Positions 8,380 through 23,729 of a stretch of 64,000 nucleotides of DNA are shown here, piece after piece. The notes below the pieces were generated by a model. It had not been told where the DNA came from, did no database searches, and worked only from the letters and a program-made list of their open reading frames with translations. Where the stretch lies: positions 1-64,000 of the forward strand of contig JANJUF010000005.1 in assembly GCA_024710705.1 (NCBI GenBank). Reading direction: 5' to 3'. The DNA comes from Gemmatimonadaceae bacterium. GTDB lineage: Bacteria > Gemmatimonadota > Gemmatimonadetes > Gemmatimonadales > Gemmatimonadaceae. Position numbers and translations under genes: made by a program. Numbering within the stretch: position 1 is the first letter of the stretch; each line of letters begins with the position of its first letter.

Positions 8380-9714
8380 CTAGGGCGTCGCCGCCTTCTC
8401 GGCGTCCACATCGCGCTCCCACGCCTCCAGCGCGAGCCAGAGCCGTCGGGCCACGTCCGGGCGCGCCGCCGCCAGATCGCGCCGTTCCCCGGCGTCGTCG
8501 CGCAGGTCGTAGACAAACTGGTGGCGCCCGTCCACCACCAGCTTCCAGTATCCGTCGCGCGCCGCCCGCTGCGCGCGCCCTGGGTTGGTGGTCCGCCAGA
8601 AGAGCGTGCGCTGTTGCAGGGGCCTGCGCCCCTCGAGGATCGGGAACAGGTTGATCCCCTCGTGCCGGGCCTCGGCGGGGACCGCCACGCCAGCCGCCGC
8701 AACGATAGATGCCGTGAGATCCATCGTGATGCCCACCTGCTCCGTCACGGAGCCCGCCGCGATGCGCGCCGGCCAACGGATGATGGCAGGGACGCGGATG
8801 CCGCCCTCCCACACCGTGGACTTCCGATTGAAGAACGGCCCGTTGTTGGCGAGCCACTCGCCGCCATTGTCGTTGGTGAAGATCACAATCGTATTGCGGG
8901 CGATGCCGAGCCGTTCGAGGGCGGCGAGGAGCTCGCCGACGCCGCGATCCACCCGCTCCACCATCGCCACGTAGTCGGCCCGCGTGCTCGTGGCCGAGTC
9001 GTGCGGCAGCAGGTGCCTGGCATTGTCACGCGACACGGAGGGGGTGTCAGGGCGCTGATACGGCCAGTGCGGCGCGTTGTATGCGACATCGATGAAGAAC
9101 GGGCGATGCGCGTTCGCCTCCACGAATCGGATGGCCCGCTCGGTGATGAGGTCGGTGGAGTAGCCCTCGACTGTCACGTGTTGCTCGTTCTCCCAGAGAT
9201 CGCCGAGCCCGTCGCTCTCGCGATGCGTGTAGAAATCGTGGTAGCCGCTTTTGAGGCCGAAGAAGTAGTCGAAGCCGTGCGCCTGCGGCGAGTGCTGCGG
9301 GAGATAGCCGAGGTGCCACTTGCCGACGAGCGCCGTGGCGTATCCGCCGTTCTTGAGCAGCTGCGGCAGGGAGTGCCCCGCGGCCACGAGACCGCGCTCC
9401 CCGGCGATGCGCGCATTCGGCAGCGGCTCCTCGATGCCATAGCGCTGCTGGTAGCGGCCGGTGATCAGCCCCGCGCGCGTCGGCGAGCAGTTGAGACCAT
9501 TGGAGTAGAAATCGGCGAACCGCACGCCCTCGCGGGCGAGGCGGTCGAGGTTGGGGGTGCGGACGTCCGTGGCGCCGTGATGGCCGAGGTCGCCCCAGCC
9601 CATGTCGTCGGTGATGATGAGGACGACATTCGGCGGTGGCTCCGGGACTTGGGACTTGAGCGGCGCGGCGACGAGTCCGCAGGCCGCGGCCAGCAGGTAC
9701 ACGATGGTCCGCAT
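8380..9714 (-). CDS. Exported arylsulfatase-family sulfatase (formylglycine type)
   Basis: A 444-residue exported enzyme that hydrolyses sulfate esters. The signal peptide spans residues 1-21. Metal-binding Asp pair: NVVLIITDDMGWGDLG (about 29-44). The catalytic motif CSPTR has Cys76, which in this family is oxidised to formylglycine by a dedicated activating enzyme. A second family signature GYATALVGKWHLG follows, then TNDNGG with the late metal ligands. The length is normal for a one-domain sulfatase. The start is ATG 9714, which gives the signal peptide directly; the frame extends 14 codons upstream without a better site. No partner maturase gene is in the window. Substrate unknown. Confidence 0.9.
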   Translation of the reverse strand: MRTIVYLLAAACGLVAAPLKSQVPEPPPNVVLIITDDMGWGDLGHHGATDVRTPNLDRLAREGVRFADFYSNGLNCSPTRAGLITGRYQQRYGIEEPLPNARIAGERGLVAAGHSLPQLLKNGGYATALVGKWHLGYLPQHSPQAHGFDYFFGLKSGYHDFYTHRESDGLGDLWENEQHVTVEGYSTDLITERAIRFVEANAHRPFFIDVAYNAPHWPYQRPDTPSVSRDNARHLLPHDSATSTRADYVAMVERVDRGVGELLAALERLGIARNTIVIFTNDNGGEWLANNGPFFNRKSTVWEGGIRVPAIIRWPARIAAGSVTEQVGITMDLTASIVAAAGVAVPAEARHEGINLFPILEGRRPLQQRTLFWRTTNPGRAQRAARDGYWKLVVDGRHQFVYDLRDDAGERRDLAAARPDVARRLWLALEAWERDVDAEKAATP

Positions 9715-9766
9715 GGCGCTATCATGGTGCGCCACGAAGCCGGCCGCCACCCCCATCAGGGCCCGC

Positions 9767-10345
9767 GTGACCTATCGCCACGCCCACTGGTACGTCCTCG
9801 CCGCACTCGCCGCCATCGTCGCGGGATTCTGGCCTTCGTTCTTCAAACCGCTCGGGACCGGCTCCCTCGCCCACTCGGTGCACGGCGTCACGGCCACGCT
9901 CTGGGTGGTGGCGGTGATGTTCGCCAATCCGAACATGCCGCCGTTCCTGCCGCCGCTGTTGGCGTTCATCGACTTGCCGTCATTGGCGTTCATGCTGCTC
10001 TTGGTCGCGCTCGCGTTGGCGAATGTGCGAACGCCAGCCGCGCACAAGCGATTCATGGCGACCACCGTGCTGTTAGCCTTTCCGCCGGCGCTCACCCGGC
10101 TGTATGCGCGGGTGTTCGAGCCCACGGTGGATTTCATGATGGCGCTGCACGGGAGCTTCCTCACCGTTGAGGTGGTCCTGGTCGCGTTGATCCTCGGCGA
10201 TTCTCGCGCCGGGGAGCGACGGCTGGCGTATCCGCTCTCGCTCACCTTTTTCGTGTGCGTGCACGCGCTGATGGGGCCGGTGGCCGGGAGCGGATGGTGG
10301 GGTGGGCTGATGGGCTGGCATGCGGGCCTGGGCATCTTCGGCTGA
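9767..10345 (+). CDS. Small multipass membrane protein
   Basis: A 192-residue protein with about six hydrophobic helices and scattered His residues (HAHWYV near the N-terminus, HSVHGVTATLW about residue 40, ALHGSFL, HALMG, WHAGLG). The paired His residues in helices could in principle hold heme, but no known heme motif is certain. The start is GTG 9767; ATG codons just upstream are out of frame. The junction between LWVVAV and MFANPNMPP is short and could reflect loss of a helix-loop segment; this is only an impression from related proteins. Function unknown. Confidence 0.6.
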   Translation: MTYRHAHWYVLAALAAIVAGFWPSFFKPLGTGSLAHSVHGVTATLWVVAVMFANPNMPPFLPPLLAFIDLPSLAFMLLLVALALANVRTPAAHKRFMATTVLLAFPPALTRLYARVFEPTVDFMMALHGSFLTVEVVLVALILGDSRAGERRLAYPLSLTFFVCVHALMGPVAGSGWWGGLMGWHAGLGIFG

Positions 10346-10386
10346 CATGGGCCCCCAACCCCTGCCCCCCGCCCCATCCCCTGCGC

Positions 10387-10392
10387 TATCGT
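10387..10392 (+). promoter_or_regulatory. -10-like hexamer TATCGT of the amidohydrolase gene
   Basis: TATCGT ends 5 bases before ATG 10398, the spacing expected if transcription starts at the start codon (leaderless mRNA). Confidence 0.35.
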
Positions 10393-10397
10393 ACGGG

Positions 10398-11594
10398 ATG
10401 CGCTCACTCCTCGTCGTCGCTCTCATCCTCGCCCTCTCCCCGTCCCTCGCCGCCGCCCAGCCTGGCGGCGGCGGAGGCGTCACCATCCAGGCCGGCGAGG
10501 AATGCCCGCCCGGCATGACCGAGGTGCGGCCGCGCAGCTGCCGTGCCCCGACGATGCCCGCGCCCAGCATCCTCGACTATCGCCCACGCTCCACGCTGGT
10601 GACGGCCGAGCACCGGGTCCCGCGCGCCAAGTTCCCGGCGATTGACTACCACGGCCATCCCGGCGGCAACCTGCTCACGGCTGACGGACTAAACCAGCTC
10701 GCTGATGCGCTCGACGCCATCGGCGTGCGCGTGATGATCGCCGCCAACAACACGCGCGGCGACGCGCTGCGCACCGCCGTGGCCGCGGCCAACGCTTCGC
10801 CCCGCATGCGCGACCGCATCCGCTTCCTCACCGGCATCGACTTCCGCGATGTCGGGCCGGGCTGGGCCGAGCGCGCCGTGGCCGCGCTGGAAGCCGACGC
10901 CGCCGCCGGCGCCGTGGGCATCGGCGAGATCGGCAAGGGCCTGGGCCTCAGCACCCGCAAGGCCGACGGCACGCGGCTGCGCATCGACGATCCCGACCTC
11001 GACCCGGTGTGGCAGGCGGCCGCACGGTTGAACCTGCCGGTGTTCATCCACACCGCCGACCCGCAGGAGTTCTGGAACGCGATCGACTACAAGAACGAGC
11101 GCTGGCTCGAGCTCGCGCTCTTCCCCAATCGGCGCTACTCGACCGAGACCTCGCCGAGCTTCGAGCAGTTGGTCACCGAGCGCGACAACATGATCCGGCG
11201 CAACCCGCGCACCACGTTCATCGTGGCGCACATGGGCTGGCACGCCAACGACCTGCCGCGGCTCGGGAAGCTGATGGACGAGATGCCGAACTATCTCGTC
11301 GAGGTCGGCGCCGTGCTCTATGACATCGGCCGCCAGCCGCGTGCCGCACGCGATTTCTTCGTGAAGTACCAGGACCGCATCCTCTTCGGGAAGGATTCCT
11401 TCCAGCCCGAGGAGTACCCGTATTACTGGCGCGTGTTCGAGACCCGCGACGACTACTTCGACTACTACCGCGACTACCACGCGTCGTGGAAACTGTATGG
11501 CATTGACCTGCCCGACGACGTGCTGCGGAAGGTCTACTACCAGAATGCGCTGCGCATCACGCCCGGGATCCCACAGGCGGGGTGGCCGCGCTGA
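10398..11594 (+). CDS. Exported amidohydrolase family 2 (TIM-barrel metal hydrolase)
   Basis: A 398-residue exported protein with a signal peptide to about residue 20 and a short Gly-rich linker. The amidohydrolase-2 barrel carries the first metal His pair in IDYHGHPG, then VFIHTAD, a third His in VAHMGWH, and the late acidic residue in LFGKDSF. These are the ligands used by the family for decarboxylation or hydrolysis of carboxylated or lactone substrates. A Cys-containing N-terminal segment (CPPGMTEVRPRSC) may form a disulfide. The start is ATG 10398, preceded by a -10-like TATCGT at leaderless distance. It converges on the Rid gene across a strong hairpin. Substrate unknown. Confidence 0.82.
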   Translation: MRSLLVVALILALSPSLAAAQPGGGGGVTIQAGEECPPGMTEVRPRSCRAPTMPAPSILDYRPRSTLVTAEHRVPRAKFPAIDYHGHPGGNLLTADGLNQLADALDAIGVRVMIAANNTRGDALRTAVAAANASPRMRDRIRFLTGIDFRDVGPGWAERAVAALEADAAAGAVGIGEIGKGLGLSTRKADGTRLRIDDPDLDPVWQAAARLNLPVFIHTADPQEFWNAIDYKNERWLELALFPNRRYSTETSPSFEQLVTERDNMIRRNPRTTFIVAHMGWHANDLPRLGKLMDEMPNYLVEVGAVLYDIGRQPRAARDFFVKYQDRILFGKDSFQPEEYPYYWRVFETRDDYFDYYRDYHASWKLYGIDLPDDVLRKVYYQNALRITPGIPQAGWPR

Positions 11595-11604
11595 GTCGTA
11601 CCCC

Positions 11605-11625
11605 CCCGGCGGCTCAGCCGCCGGG
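11605..11625. terminator. 9-bp GC hairpin between convergent genes
   Basis: CCCGGCGGC-TCA-GCCGCCGGG forms a perfect 9-bp stem with a 3-base loop. The loop is the stop codon of the Rid gene, so the stem overlaps its last codons. It has no T-tract; it likely acts as a bidirectional transcription barrier between the amidohydrolase and Rid genes. Confidence 0.55.
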
Positions 11626-12084
11626 CTTCACGGCGGTGACTTCGATTTCCACCATCGCCTGTGGGGAGAGCAGGCCAGTGATCTGCACCCACGTGGCGGC
11701 CGGCGTGTGACCGGCGTAGGCGGCGAGGCGGGCCGCGTTGGCGGCCGCCAGCGCCTGCATGTCCTTCGTATACACCGTCTCGCGCACCACGTGCTGCAGC
11801 GTGGCCCCGTGCCGCTCGAGCGTCCGCGCGATGCGTCGGTAGATGCCGGCGAGCTGCTGCTCCATCGTCGCGCCGCCCGACACCGTCCCGGACACGTAGA
11901 TGGTGTTCCCCACCACCACGGCCTGCGCGTAGCCCCACTCCTGCTCGCTGGGCGCGTGCTGGTGATAGATCGTGCGATCGCCGCGGACGATGCTCGTGTC
12001 GCGGGGGGCGCCCTGGGCGACGGCGGCGGCCGGTGGGAGAACCAGCAGCGAGAGCAGCAGGGCGAATGGCAGGCGTCGGCTCAT
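11614..12084 (-). CDS. Exported Rid-family (YjgF/UK114) protein
   Basis: A 156-residue protein with a signal peptide (about residues 1-24) and a Rid fold. Recognisable elements are YVSGTV, the helix LERHGATLQHVVRETVYTKD, and the C-terminal strand AMVEIEVTAV. RidA enzymes that deaminate reactive enamines use an Arg about 10-12 residues before VEIE; here that region reads AATWVQITGLLSPQ, with no Arg, so this belongs to a Rid subfamily without the canonical deaminase residue. It begins 10 bases after the argG stop and is probably co-transcribed with argG, though its export to the periplasm separates it from cytoplasmic amino-acid metabolism. Role unknown. Confidence 0.82.
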   Translation of the reverse strand: MSRRLPFALLLSLLVLPPAAAVAQGAPRDTSIVRGDRTIYHQHAPSEQEWGYAQAVVVGNTIYVSGTVSGGATMEQQLAGIYRRIARTLERHGATLQHVVRETVYTKDMQALAAANAARLAAYAGHTPAATWVQITGLLSPQAMVEIEVTAVKPGG

Positions 12085-12094
12085 GGCGGGATCC

Positions 12095-17205
<5,111 letters not shown>

Positions 17206-17207
17206 GC

Positions 17208-17930
17208 ATGCGCATCCTGGCGACGGACCTCGACGGTACCTTCCTCGGCGGATCCGACCGCGCGAGGACTGCCCTCACGCGGCACTTCGGGGAGTCGCCC
17301 GACCGGACGCTCCTCTACGTCACCGGACGCTCGAGCCGTAGCGTGACCGAGCTCGTGCGCCGCGGCAAGCTCCCGCGCCCCGACGCCATGATCTGCGATG
17401 TCGGCAGCTACGTGGCCACCGCCGACGGCAATCCGGTGCAGGGCGAGGTGATGGAGCACATCCGCGCCACTTGGGGCGACCGCGGCGAGCGCGTGCGCTC
17501 GGCGTTTGCCGGACTCACGGGACTTCGCCTGCAGCCGGATTTCGGTCCGTTTCGTGTGTCGTACTACTTCGACTCCACGGCGGAGCTTGCGGAGGCGCAC
17601 GCGACGGCCGACGCGTTGGGCTGCGATGGCCTCGTCTCCGACAACCTCTACTTCGACGTGCTGCCGCGCGGCGTCAACAAGGGCACGACGCTCGCGCGAC
17701 TCATGCGCGAATGGGGCGTGGCACCAGAGTCGGTGCTCGTGGCCGGCGACACCCTCAACGACCTCGCGATGCTCGCGGCCGGGTTCCCGGCCGTGGTCGT
17801 CGCCAACGCCGAGCCTGCGCTGCTGGCGCAGCTCCCGCCGTCCGACCGCATCCTCCGGGCCTCGGCCCCGGGGTGCGACGGCATCCTCGAGGCGCTCCGA
17901 TCGCGCGGTGTGGAGGTATCCGATGTCTGA
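17208..17930 (+). CDS. ggpP: HAD-IIB phosphatase, probable glucosylglycerol-3-phosphate phosphatase
   Basis: A 240-residue HAD hydrolase of the sucrose-phosphatase-like subgroup. Motif I is DLDGT with nucleophile Asp7 and general acid Asp9, motif II lies in YVTGRS, motif III Lys is in VNKGTT, and motif IV is GDTLNDLAML. In context it should dephosphorylate glucosylglycerol phosphate made by the GgpS encoded next to it. Many bacteria carry the phosphatase and synthase fused in one GgpPS chain; here they are separate genes overlapping by 8 bases (17923-17930), which supports a joint function. The start is ATG 17208, two bases after the phosphorylase stop. The substrate is inferred from context only; trehalose- or sucrose-phosphate cannot be excluded from motifs alone. 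Confidence 0.78.
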   Translation: MRILATDLDGTFLGGSDRARTALTRHFGESPDRTLLYVTGRSSRSVTELVRRGKLPRPDAMICDVGSYVATADGNPVQGEVMEHIRATWGDRGERVRSAFAGLTGLRLQPDFGPFRVSYYFDSTAELAEAHATADALGCDGLVSDNLYFDVLPRGVNKGTTLARLMREWGVAPESVLVAGDTLNDLAMLAAGFPAVVVANAEPALLAQLPPSDRILRASAPGCDGILEALRSRGVEVSDV

Positions 17931-19395
17931 ACTCGTGGTGGTGTACCATCGCCAGCCATTTGAACGCACGATCGTGGACGGCGAGGAGGTGCTGCGCAGC
18001 CATCGGAGTCCGAACGGCATTGTGCCCACGCTCCGCGGCTTCTTCCAGTACTTCGACCGCGGCACCTGGGTGGCGTGGAGCGAGGTCCCCGACGACCAGG
18101 CAGGCAAGGTCGTCTCCCGCGAGCCCATCGCCTTCGCCGGCGAGTCCTACGACGTGGCGCAGCTGGGGCTCACGGCCGAGCAGGTGACCTCGTTCTACAA
18201 GATCACGTCGAAGGCGGCGCTGTGGCCCATCCTCCACAGCTTCGTGGAGAAGTTCGACTACGATGCCGCCGACTGGCGCACCTTCCGCGAGGTGAACCAG
18301 CTCTTCGCCGACGCCACCTGCGAGGTGGCGAGCGAAGGCGCCGTCATCTGGGTGCACGACTACAACCTCTGGCTCGTGCCCAAGCTGATCCGCCAGAAGC
18401 GCCCCGATCTCAGCATCGCCTTCTTCCACCACACGCCTTTCCCCAGCAGCGACGTCTTCGGCGTGCTGCCTTGGCGTACGGAGATCACGGAGAGCCTGCT
18501 CTCCTGCGACCGCGTGGGATTCCACATTCCACGCTACGCCGAGAACTTCGCCGCGGTCGCCAAGGCCTTCGGCGGGGCGGAGACCGTCCGGCGCTATCCC
18601 GTGCACGAGCGCCTGCGCCCGGAAGGCTGGGCCCTGCAGGAGAGCACCTGCGTGGCCGAGCTCCGGTGGGAGGACCGACGCGTGATGGTGGACGCCGTGC
18701 CGCTCGGCGTGAACGTGGAGCGGATCCAGGAGACGGTGCAGTCGCAGAAGGCGCAGGATCGCGCCCGAGAGATCCGCGCGCAGGTGAACGTGGACACGAT
18801 GCTGTTCTCCGTGAGCCGCGTGGACTACACCAAGGGCACGGTGGAGATGCTCGACGCCTACGCGCGATTGCTCGAACGTCGCCCCGACCTCGTCGGCAAG
18901 ATCAAGCTCTATCTTGTCTGCGTGGCCCCCGCGCCGGGCATGCGCGTCTACGACGAGATCCAATCCGAGATCGCCCAGCGCGTCGGCAATCTCAACGGCC
19001 GCCACGCCACGCTCGGCTGGCATCCGGTCGAGCTCTTCTCGCAGCCGCTGCAGTTCACCGAGCTGATGAGCTGGTACCTGGCCGCCGACATCTGTTGGAT
19101 CACGCCACTGCGCGACGGGCTCAACCTGGTGGCCAAGGAGTTCATCGCCGCCAAGGAAGGGCGCGACGGCCGGCTCGTGCTGTCGGAGTTCACCGGCGCC
19201 GCGGTGGAGCTCGACGCGGCCATCCTCGTGCATCCCTACTCGGCGCGCAGCATGGACGCGGCCATCAACGAGGCGCTGACCATGCCCAAGGACGAGGAGC
19301 GCGACCGCATGCAGCGGCTCTGGCAGGCCACGCGGACGCACGACCTCGCGTGGTGGACGCGCGAGATGCTCGTGCGGTTCGGCGTGTCGCTCTAG
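17923..19395 (+). CDS. ggpS: Glucosylglycerol-phosphate synthase
   Basis: A 490-residue GT20 glycosyltransferase, close in length and in many segments to cyanobacterial GgpS, which joins ADP-glucose and glycerol-3-phosphate. Shared stretches include LYHR-like VVYHRQPF at the N-terminus, SPNGIVPTL, WVHDYNLWL, FFHHTPFPSSDVF, SRVDYTKGT and ITPLRDGLNLVAKEF. Trehalose-phosphate synthases share the fold but differ in the N-terminal loop. The product is an osmolyte precursor, so the operon is likely induced by salt or drying. GGAGG lies 6 bases upstream of ATG 17923. Its stop overlaps the convergent transporter gene by 4 bases. Confidence 0.9.
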   Translation: MSELVVVYHRQPFERTIVDGEEVLRSHRSPNGIVPTLRGFFQYFDRGTWVAWSEVPDDQAGKVVSREPIAFAGESYDVAQLGLTAEQVTSFYKITSKAALWPILHSFVEKFDYDAADWRTFREVNQLFADATCEVASEGAVIWVHDYNLWLVPKLIRQKRPDLSIAFFHHTPFPSSDVFGVLPWRTEITESLLSCDRVGFHIPRYAENFAAVAKAFGGAETVRRYPVHERLRPEGWALQESTCVAELRWEDRRVMVDAVPLGVNVERIQETVQSQKAQDRAREIRAQVNVDTMLFSVSRVDYTKGTVEMLDAYARLLERRPDLVGKIKLYLVCVAPAPGMRVYDEIQSEIAQRVGNLNGRHATLGWHPVELFSQPLQFTELMSWYLAADICWITPLRDGLNLVAKEFIAAKEGRDGRLVLSEFTGAAVELDAAILVHPYSARSMDAAINEALTMPKDEERDRMQRLWQATRTHDLAWWTREMLVRFGVSL

Positions 19396-20942
19396 GCGAA
19401 GGCGATCACCGTGAGGGCGACTCCGAGCACCACCGCGCCCGCCCAGAGCCGGTAGTCGCGCAGCAATCCCTGCCCCGGCGTGACTGCCGACATCTCCGGC
19501 GTCCAGTGCGTCTCCGGCGGCGCCGGCTCGGCATCCGCTGCGCCGCGCGAGGCGAGGACGAGGACCGCGGCACTGACGACCGTCAACAGGAAGGCATTCA
19601 CGGTGAAGTGCAGCGGCCACCAGCCCATCTTGGTGCCCACGAAGAGCGCGAGACCCGCCGCGTGGCCGACGCCCAGCGCGACGAAGCCGGCCCGGCGCCG
19701 CGCGCCGCGCCAGAAGATGCCGCCCAGGTACACCGCCGCCACCGGCGGCACGGCATACGAGAAGACTTCCTGCAGGTAGGCGAAGAGTCCGGGGAACGTC
19801 GCCACCACCGGCGCCCAGGCGATGGCGATGATCATGAAGCCGATGGTCGTGAGTCGCGCGATCCGCAGCAGCCGCGCCGGCGCGATGTCCCGATCCTGCA
19901 GCGACGCGAGGTCGTACACCGCGATGGCCGAGGCCGCATTCAGCGTGCTGTCGATCGTGGACATGATGGCCGCCATCACGGCGGCGATCACCAGGCCGCG
20001 GAGCCCCACCGGCAGCAAGTCACGCACCAGCGTCGGGAACACTTCGTCCGGACGCGAAAGCTCGGGGAGGAAGGCGATGGCCATCACCCCCGGGAGCACC
20101 ATGATGAACAGCGGCAGCAGCTTGAGGCCCGCGGCCAACACCGCCCCCCAGCGCGCGTGATCGAGCGACTTGGCGGCGAGGAAGCGCTGGGAGATGTACT
20201 GGTTGGTGGTCCAGTAGTAGAGGCCGAGGATCGGCAGGCCGAGGATCAGCCCGGGCCACGGCAGGTCGGGATCGCTGGCCGGCAGGATCAGGTGCATGTG
20301 GTCGTCCGGCACGGCCACGCGCACCGCCGACCACTCGAAGCCGAACTCGGCGAAGGCGTAGTACGTGATGAACAACGAGCCGGCGATGAGCACCACGGCC
20401 TGCACCACGTCCGTGAGCATTACCGCCTTGAGGCCGCCGAGCGAGGTGTAGAGCCCGGCGAAGAGCCCGAGCCCGATCAACGTGGGCCAGAGCGGCAGCT
20501 GTGGGAGGAACACGGTCAGGACCAGGGCACCGGCGTACAGCGAGGCTGCGGTGTCCACCACCACCGAAAGGAACATCATCAGCGCGGCCACATAGATCCG
20601 CGCGCGGCGATCGTAGCGCCGCTCGATGTAGTCGGGGATCGTGAGCAGCCGCGAGCGCAGGTAGATCGGGATCAGGAAGATGGCCGCGAACACGAGCACC
20701 AGGGCCGCCATCCACTCGTAGCTGGCCACCGCGATGCCGCTGGCGTAGGCCGCCCCGGCGAGGCCGATGAGCGTGGTGCTCGAGACGTTCGAGGCGAAGA
20801 GCGAGGTTCCGACGACCCCGAACCCCAACCCGCGTCCCGCGAGGAAGAGCGATTCCGCATCCTGCGTGCCGCGGCCGACCCGAAGACCGACCCAGGCGAC
20901 CACCGCGAGATACAGGATCGGAACGAGCAGATCCCAAGTCAT
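19392..20942 (-). CDS. Sodium:solute symporter (SSS/SGLT family)
   Basis: A 516-residue inner-membrane symporter with about 13-14 transmembrane helices. Family marks: FLAGRGLGFGVVGTSLFASN near residue 33, PDYIERRYDRRARI near 104, and YYWTTNQYISQRFLAAKS around 245, the SGLT-type signature. The last gives a modest hint of a sugar or polyol substrate. It converges on ggpS and shares 4 bases with it, so it is not in that operon, but adjacency invites a role in osmolyte or sugar uptake (inference). A ribosome site AAGGA lies 7 bases upstream and a TAGGTT hexamer at 20972-20977 on the minus strand is a candidate -10. Confidence 0.88.
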   Translation of the reverse strand: MTWDLLVPILYLAVVAWVGLRVGRGTQDAESLFLAGRGLGFGVVGTSLFASNVSSTTLIGLAGAAYASGIAVASYEWMAALVLVFAAIFLIPIYLRSRLLTIPDYIERRYDRRARIYVAALMMFLSVVVDTAASLYAGALVLTVFLPQLPLWPTLIGLGLFAGLYTSLGGLKAVMLTDVVQAVVLIAGSLFITYYAFAEFGFEWSAVRVAVPDDHMHLILPASDPDLPWPGLILGLPILGLYYWTTNQYISQRFLAAKSLDHARWGAVLAAGLKLLPLFIMVLPGVMAIAFLPELSRPDEVFPTLVRDLLPVGLRGLVIAAVMAAIMSTIDSTLNAASAIAVYDLASLQDRDIAPARLLRIARLTTIGFMIIAIAWAPVVATFPGLFAYLQEVFSYAVPPVAAVYLGGIFWRGARRRAGFVALGVGHAAGLALFVGTKMGWWPLHFTVNAFLLTVVSAAVLVLASRGAADAEPAPPETHWTPEMSAVTPGQGLLRDYRLWAGAVVLGVALTVIAFA

Positions 20943-20971
20943 GCGTAGTCCTTACACTGGGTGATTTCCCC

Positions 20972-20977
20972 AACCTA
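20972..20977 (-). promoter_or_regulatory. -10-like hexamer TAGGTT of the symporter gene
   Basis: On the minus strand TAGGTT precedes the symporter ATG (20942) by 29 bases, with AAGGA in between; it fits the TAGNTT pattern. Confidence 0.35.
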
Positions 20978-21042
20978 ACCCCTGACGCCGCTCGCGCCAC
21001 CCTTGCGTGGCGGCCGCTGGCGCGTCCCCCGCCGCGCGCGAT

Positions 21043-21048
21043 ACTCTC
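21043..21048 (+). promoter_or_regulatory. -10-like hexamer TACTCT of the permease gene
   Basis: TACTCT (overlapping GATACT) ends 5 bases before GTG 21054, consistent with a leaderless transcript. Confidence 0.3.
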
Positions 21049-22305
21049 CTCGCGTGCCGCCCTCCCCCACGCGCGCCTCCTTCGGCCTCGCCACGGCTCT
21101 CGCCATCCTCGTGTCCAACATGGTGGGGACGGGCGTCTTCACCTCGCTCGGCTTCCAGGTGGTGGATCTCTCGAGCGGCTTCGCCCTACTCTCGCTCTGG
21201 GCGGTAGGCGGCCTGCTCGCGCTCGCCGGCGCGCTGTGCTATGCCGAACTCGGCACGATGTATCCGCGCTCCGGTGGCGAGTACGTGTACCTCACCGAAG
21301 CCTGGTCGCCGCGCTTGGGATTCATCGGCGGCTTCGTGTCCATGACCGCCGGATTCGCGGCTCCGATCGCCATCGCCGGCATCGCATTCGGGCGCTACTT
21401 CGCGGCCCTTGCCCCCGTGCCTCCGATGCTGGCGACGTCCGTCGTGCTCAGCCTCATCGCCATCGTGCACTGGACAGGCGTCTCCCGAGCCCGCGTCTTC
21501 CAGGTGACGACGACCTCGCTCACGGTCGCAGTGATCATCGCCTTCATCGTCACCGGACTGTGGATCGGGCCCCGCGAGGCACTCGCCTTCGCGCCGAGCG
21601 CTGCGGCCGCCACCGAGATCGCCAGCGCGCCGTTCGCCATCTCGTTGATCTACGTGGTGTACGCCTATACCGGCTGGAATGCGATCGGCTACGTGGCCGG
21701 CGAGATCCGCGAGCCGCAGCGGACGATCCCGCGCGCCGTTGTGGGGGCGGTGCTCCTCGTGGCCACGCTGTACCTCCTGCTGCACTGGGTGTTCCTGCGC
21801 ACCGTCTCGCTGGACGCGTTGCGGGGCACGGTCGAGGTCGGTGCCCTCTCCGGCCGCGCGATCTTCGGCCCCGTCGGCGGGCGCGTGATGAGTGGCGTGA
21901 TTGCCCTCGTGCTGGTGGCGACGATCTCCGGCTTCCTGATGGCCGGATCCCGCGTCACGCAGGCGGTTGGCGAAGGCGCGCCGCGCCTCGGCTGGTTGGC
22001 GGCACGTGCCGCCGACGGCGTGCCACGTCGGGCGCTCGCGGCGCAACTGCTGCTCGTGGCCCTGCTCATCATCACCGCCAGCTTCGAACAGGTGCTCGCC
22101 TACGCCGGCACGGTGCTCAACCTGATGAACCTGCTGGCCGTGGTGGGGCTGATGAAGCTCCGGCGTACGCGCCCCGACCTGGCCCGGCCGTTCCGCGCGC
22201 CACTCTATCCACTCGCGCCGCTGACCTTTTCCGCCCTCAGCGTCTGGATGATTGGCTTCGTCATCTGGCAACGGCCGTTGGTGATCGTGGCGGCCGCCGC
22301 CACGC

Positions 22306-23262
<957 letters not shown>

Positions 23263-23375
23263 GGGGTGAAAGCAATCGCCGCGTCGCCCGCCGGCAAGGG
23301 GCAGGCGCGGGGACCGCGCCGCTGACATCTTTCGGGCGTCCGCTGATCCACGCGAACCCGTTGCGGGAGCCCCGT

Positions 23376-23699
23376 ATGCTCGTCGTCACCGTTGGAAACA
23401 TCGAAGGCAAGCCCGTGAAGAAGTACCTCGGCGTCGTTTCCGGCGAGGCAATCCTCGGGGCGAACATTTTCAAGGATCTCTTCGCTGGCATCCGCGACAT
23501 CGTCGGCGGGCGTTCGGCGGCGTACGAGAAGGAACTCCGCAAGGCGAAGGACATCGCCCTGCAGGAGATGGTGGAGGAGGCCGCCAGGCTGGGGGCCAAC
23601 GCCATCCTGAGCGTCGACCTGGACTACGAAAGCATCCAGATCGGCCAGGGCGGCGGGATGTTGATGGTCAGTGCGAACGGCACTGCGGTGGTGGTGTAG
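23376..23699 (+). CDS. YbjQ/UPF0145 family protein
   Basis: A 107-residue cytoplasmic protein of the YbjQ family (once called heavy-metal-binding domain; forms pentamers in solved structures). Typical segments: [29 protein letters not shown], and [14 protein letters not shown]. Its biological role is unresolved. The start is ATG 23376 with GGGAG 6 bases upstream. The next gene begins 30 bases downstream with its own GAGG site, so the two may be co-transcribed. Confidence 0.9.
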   Translation: MLVVTVGNIEGKPVKKYLGVVSGEAILGANIFKDLFAGIRDIVGGRSAAYEKELRKAKDIALQEMVEEAARLGANAILSVDLDYESIQIGQGGGMLMVSANGTAVVV

Positions 23700-23729
23700 G
23701 AACCCCAAACCCCTTTTCCCGAGGTCTGC

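Noticed and set aside
18075-20948. 957-codon plus-strand frame over ggpS and the symporter
   Set aside because: It crosses two real genes on different strands and shows no domain; Arg/His/Gly-rich shadow.
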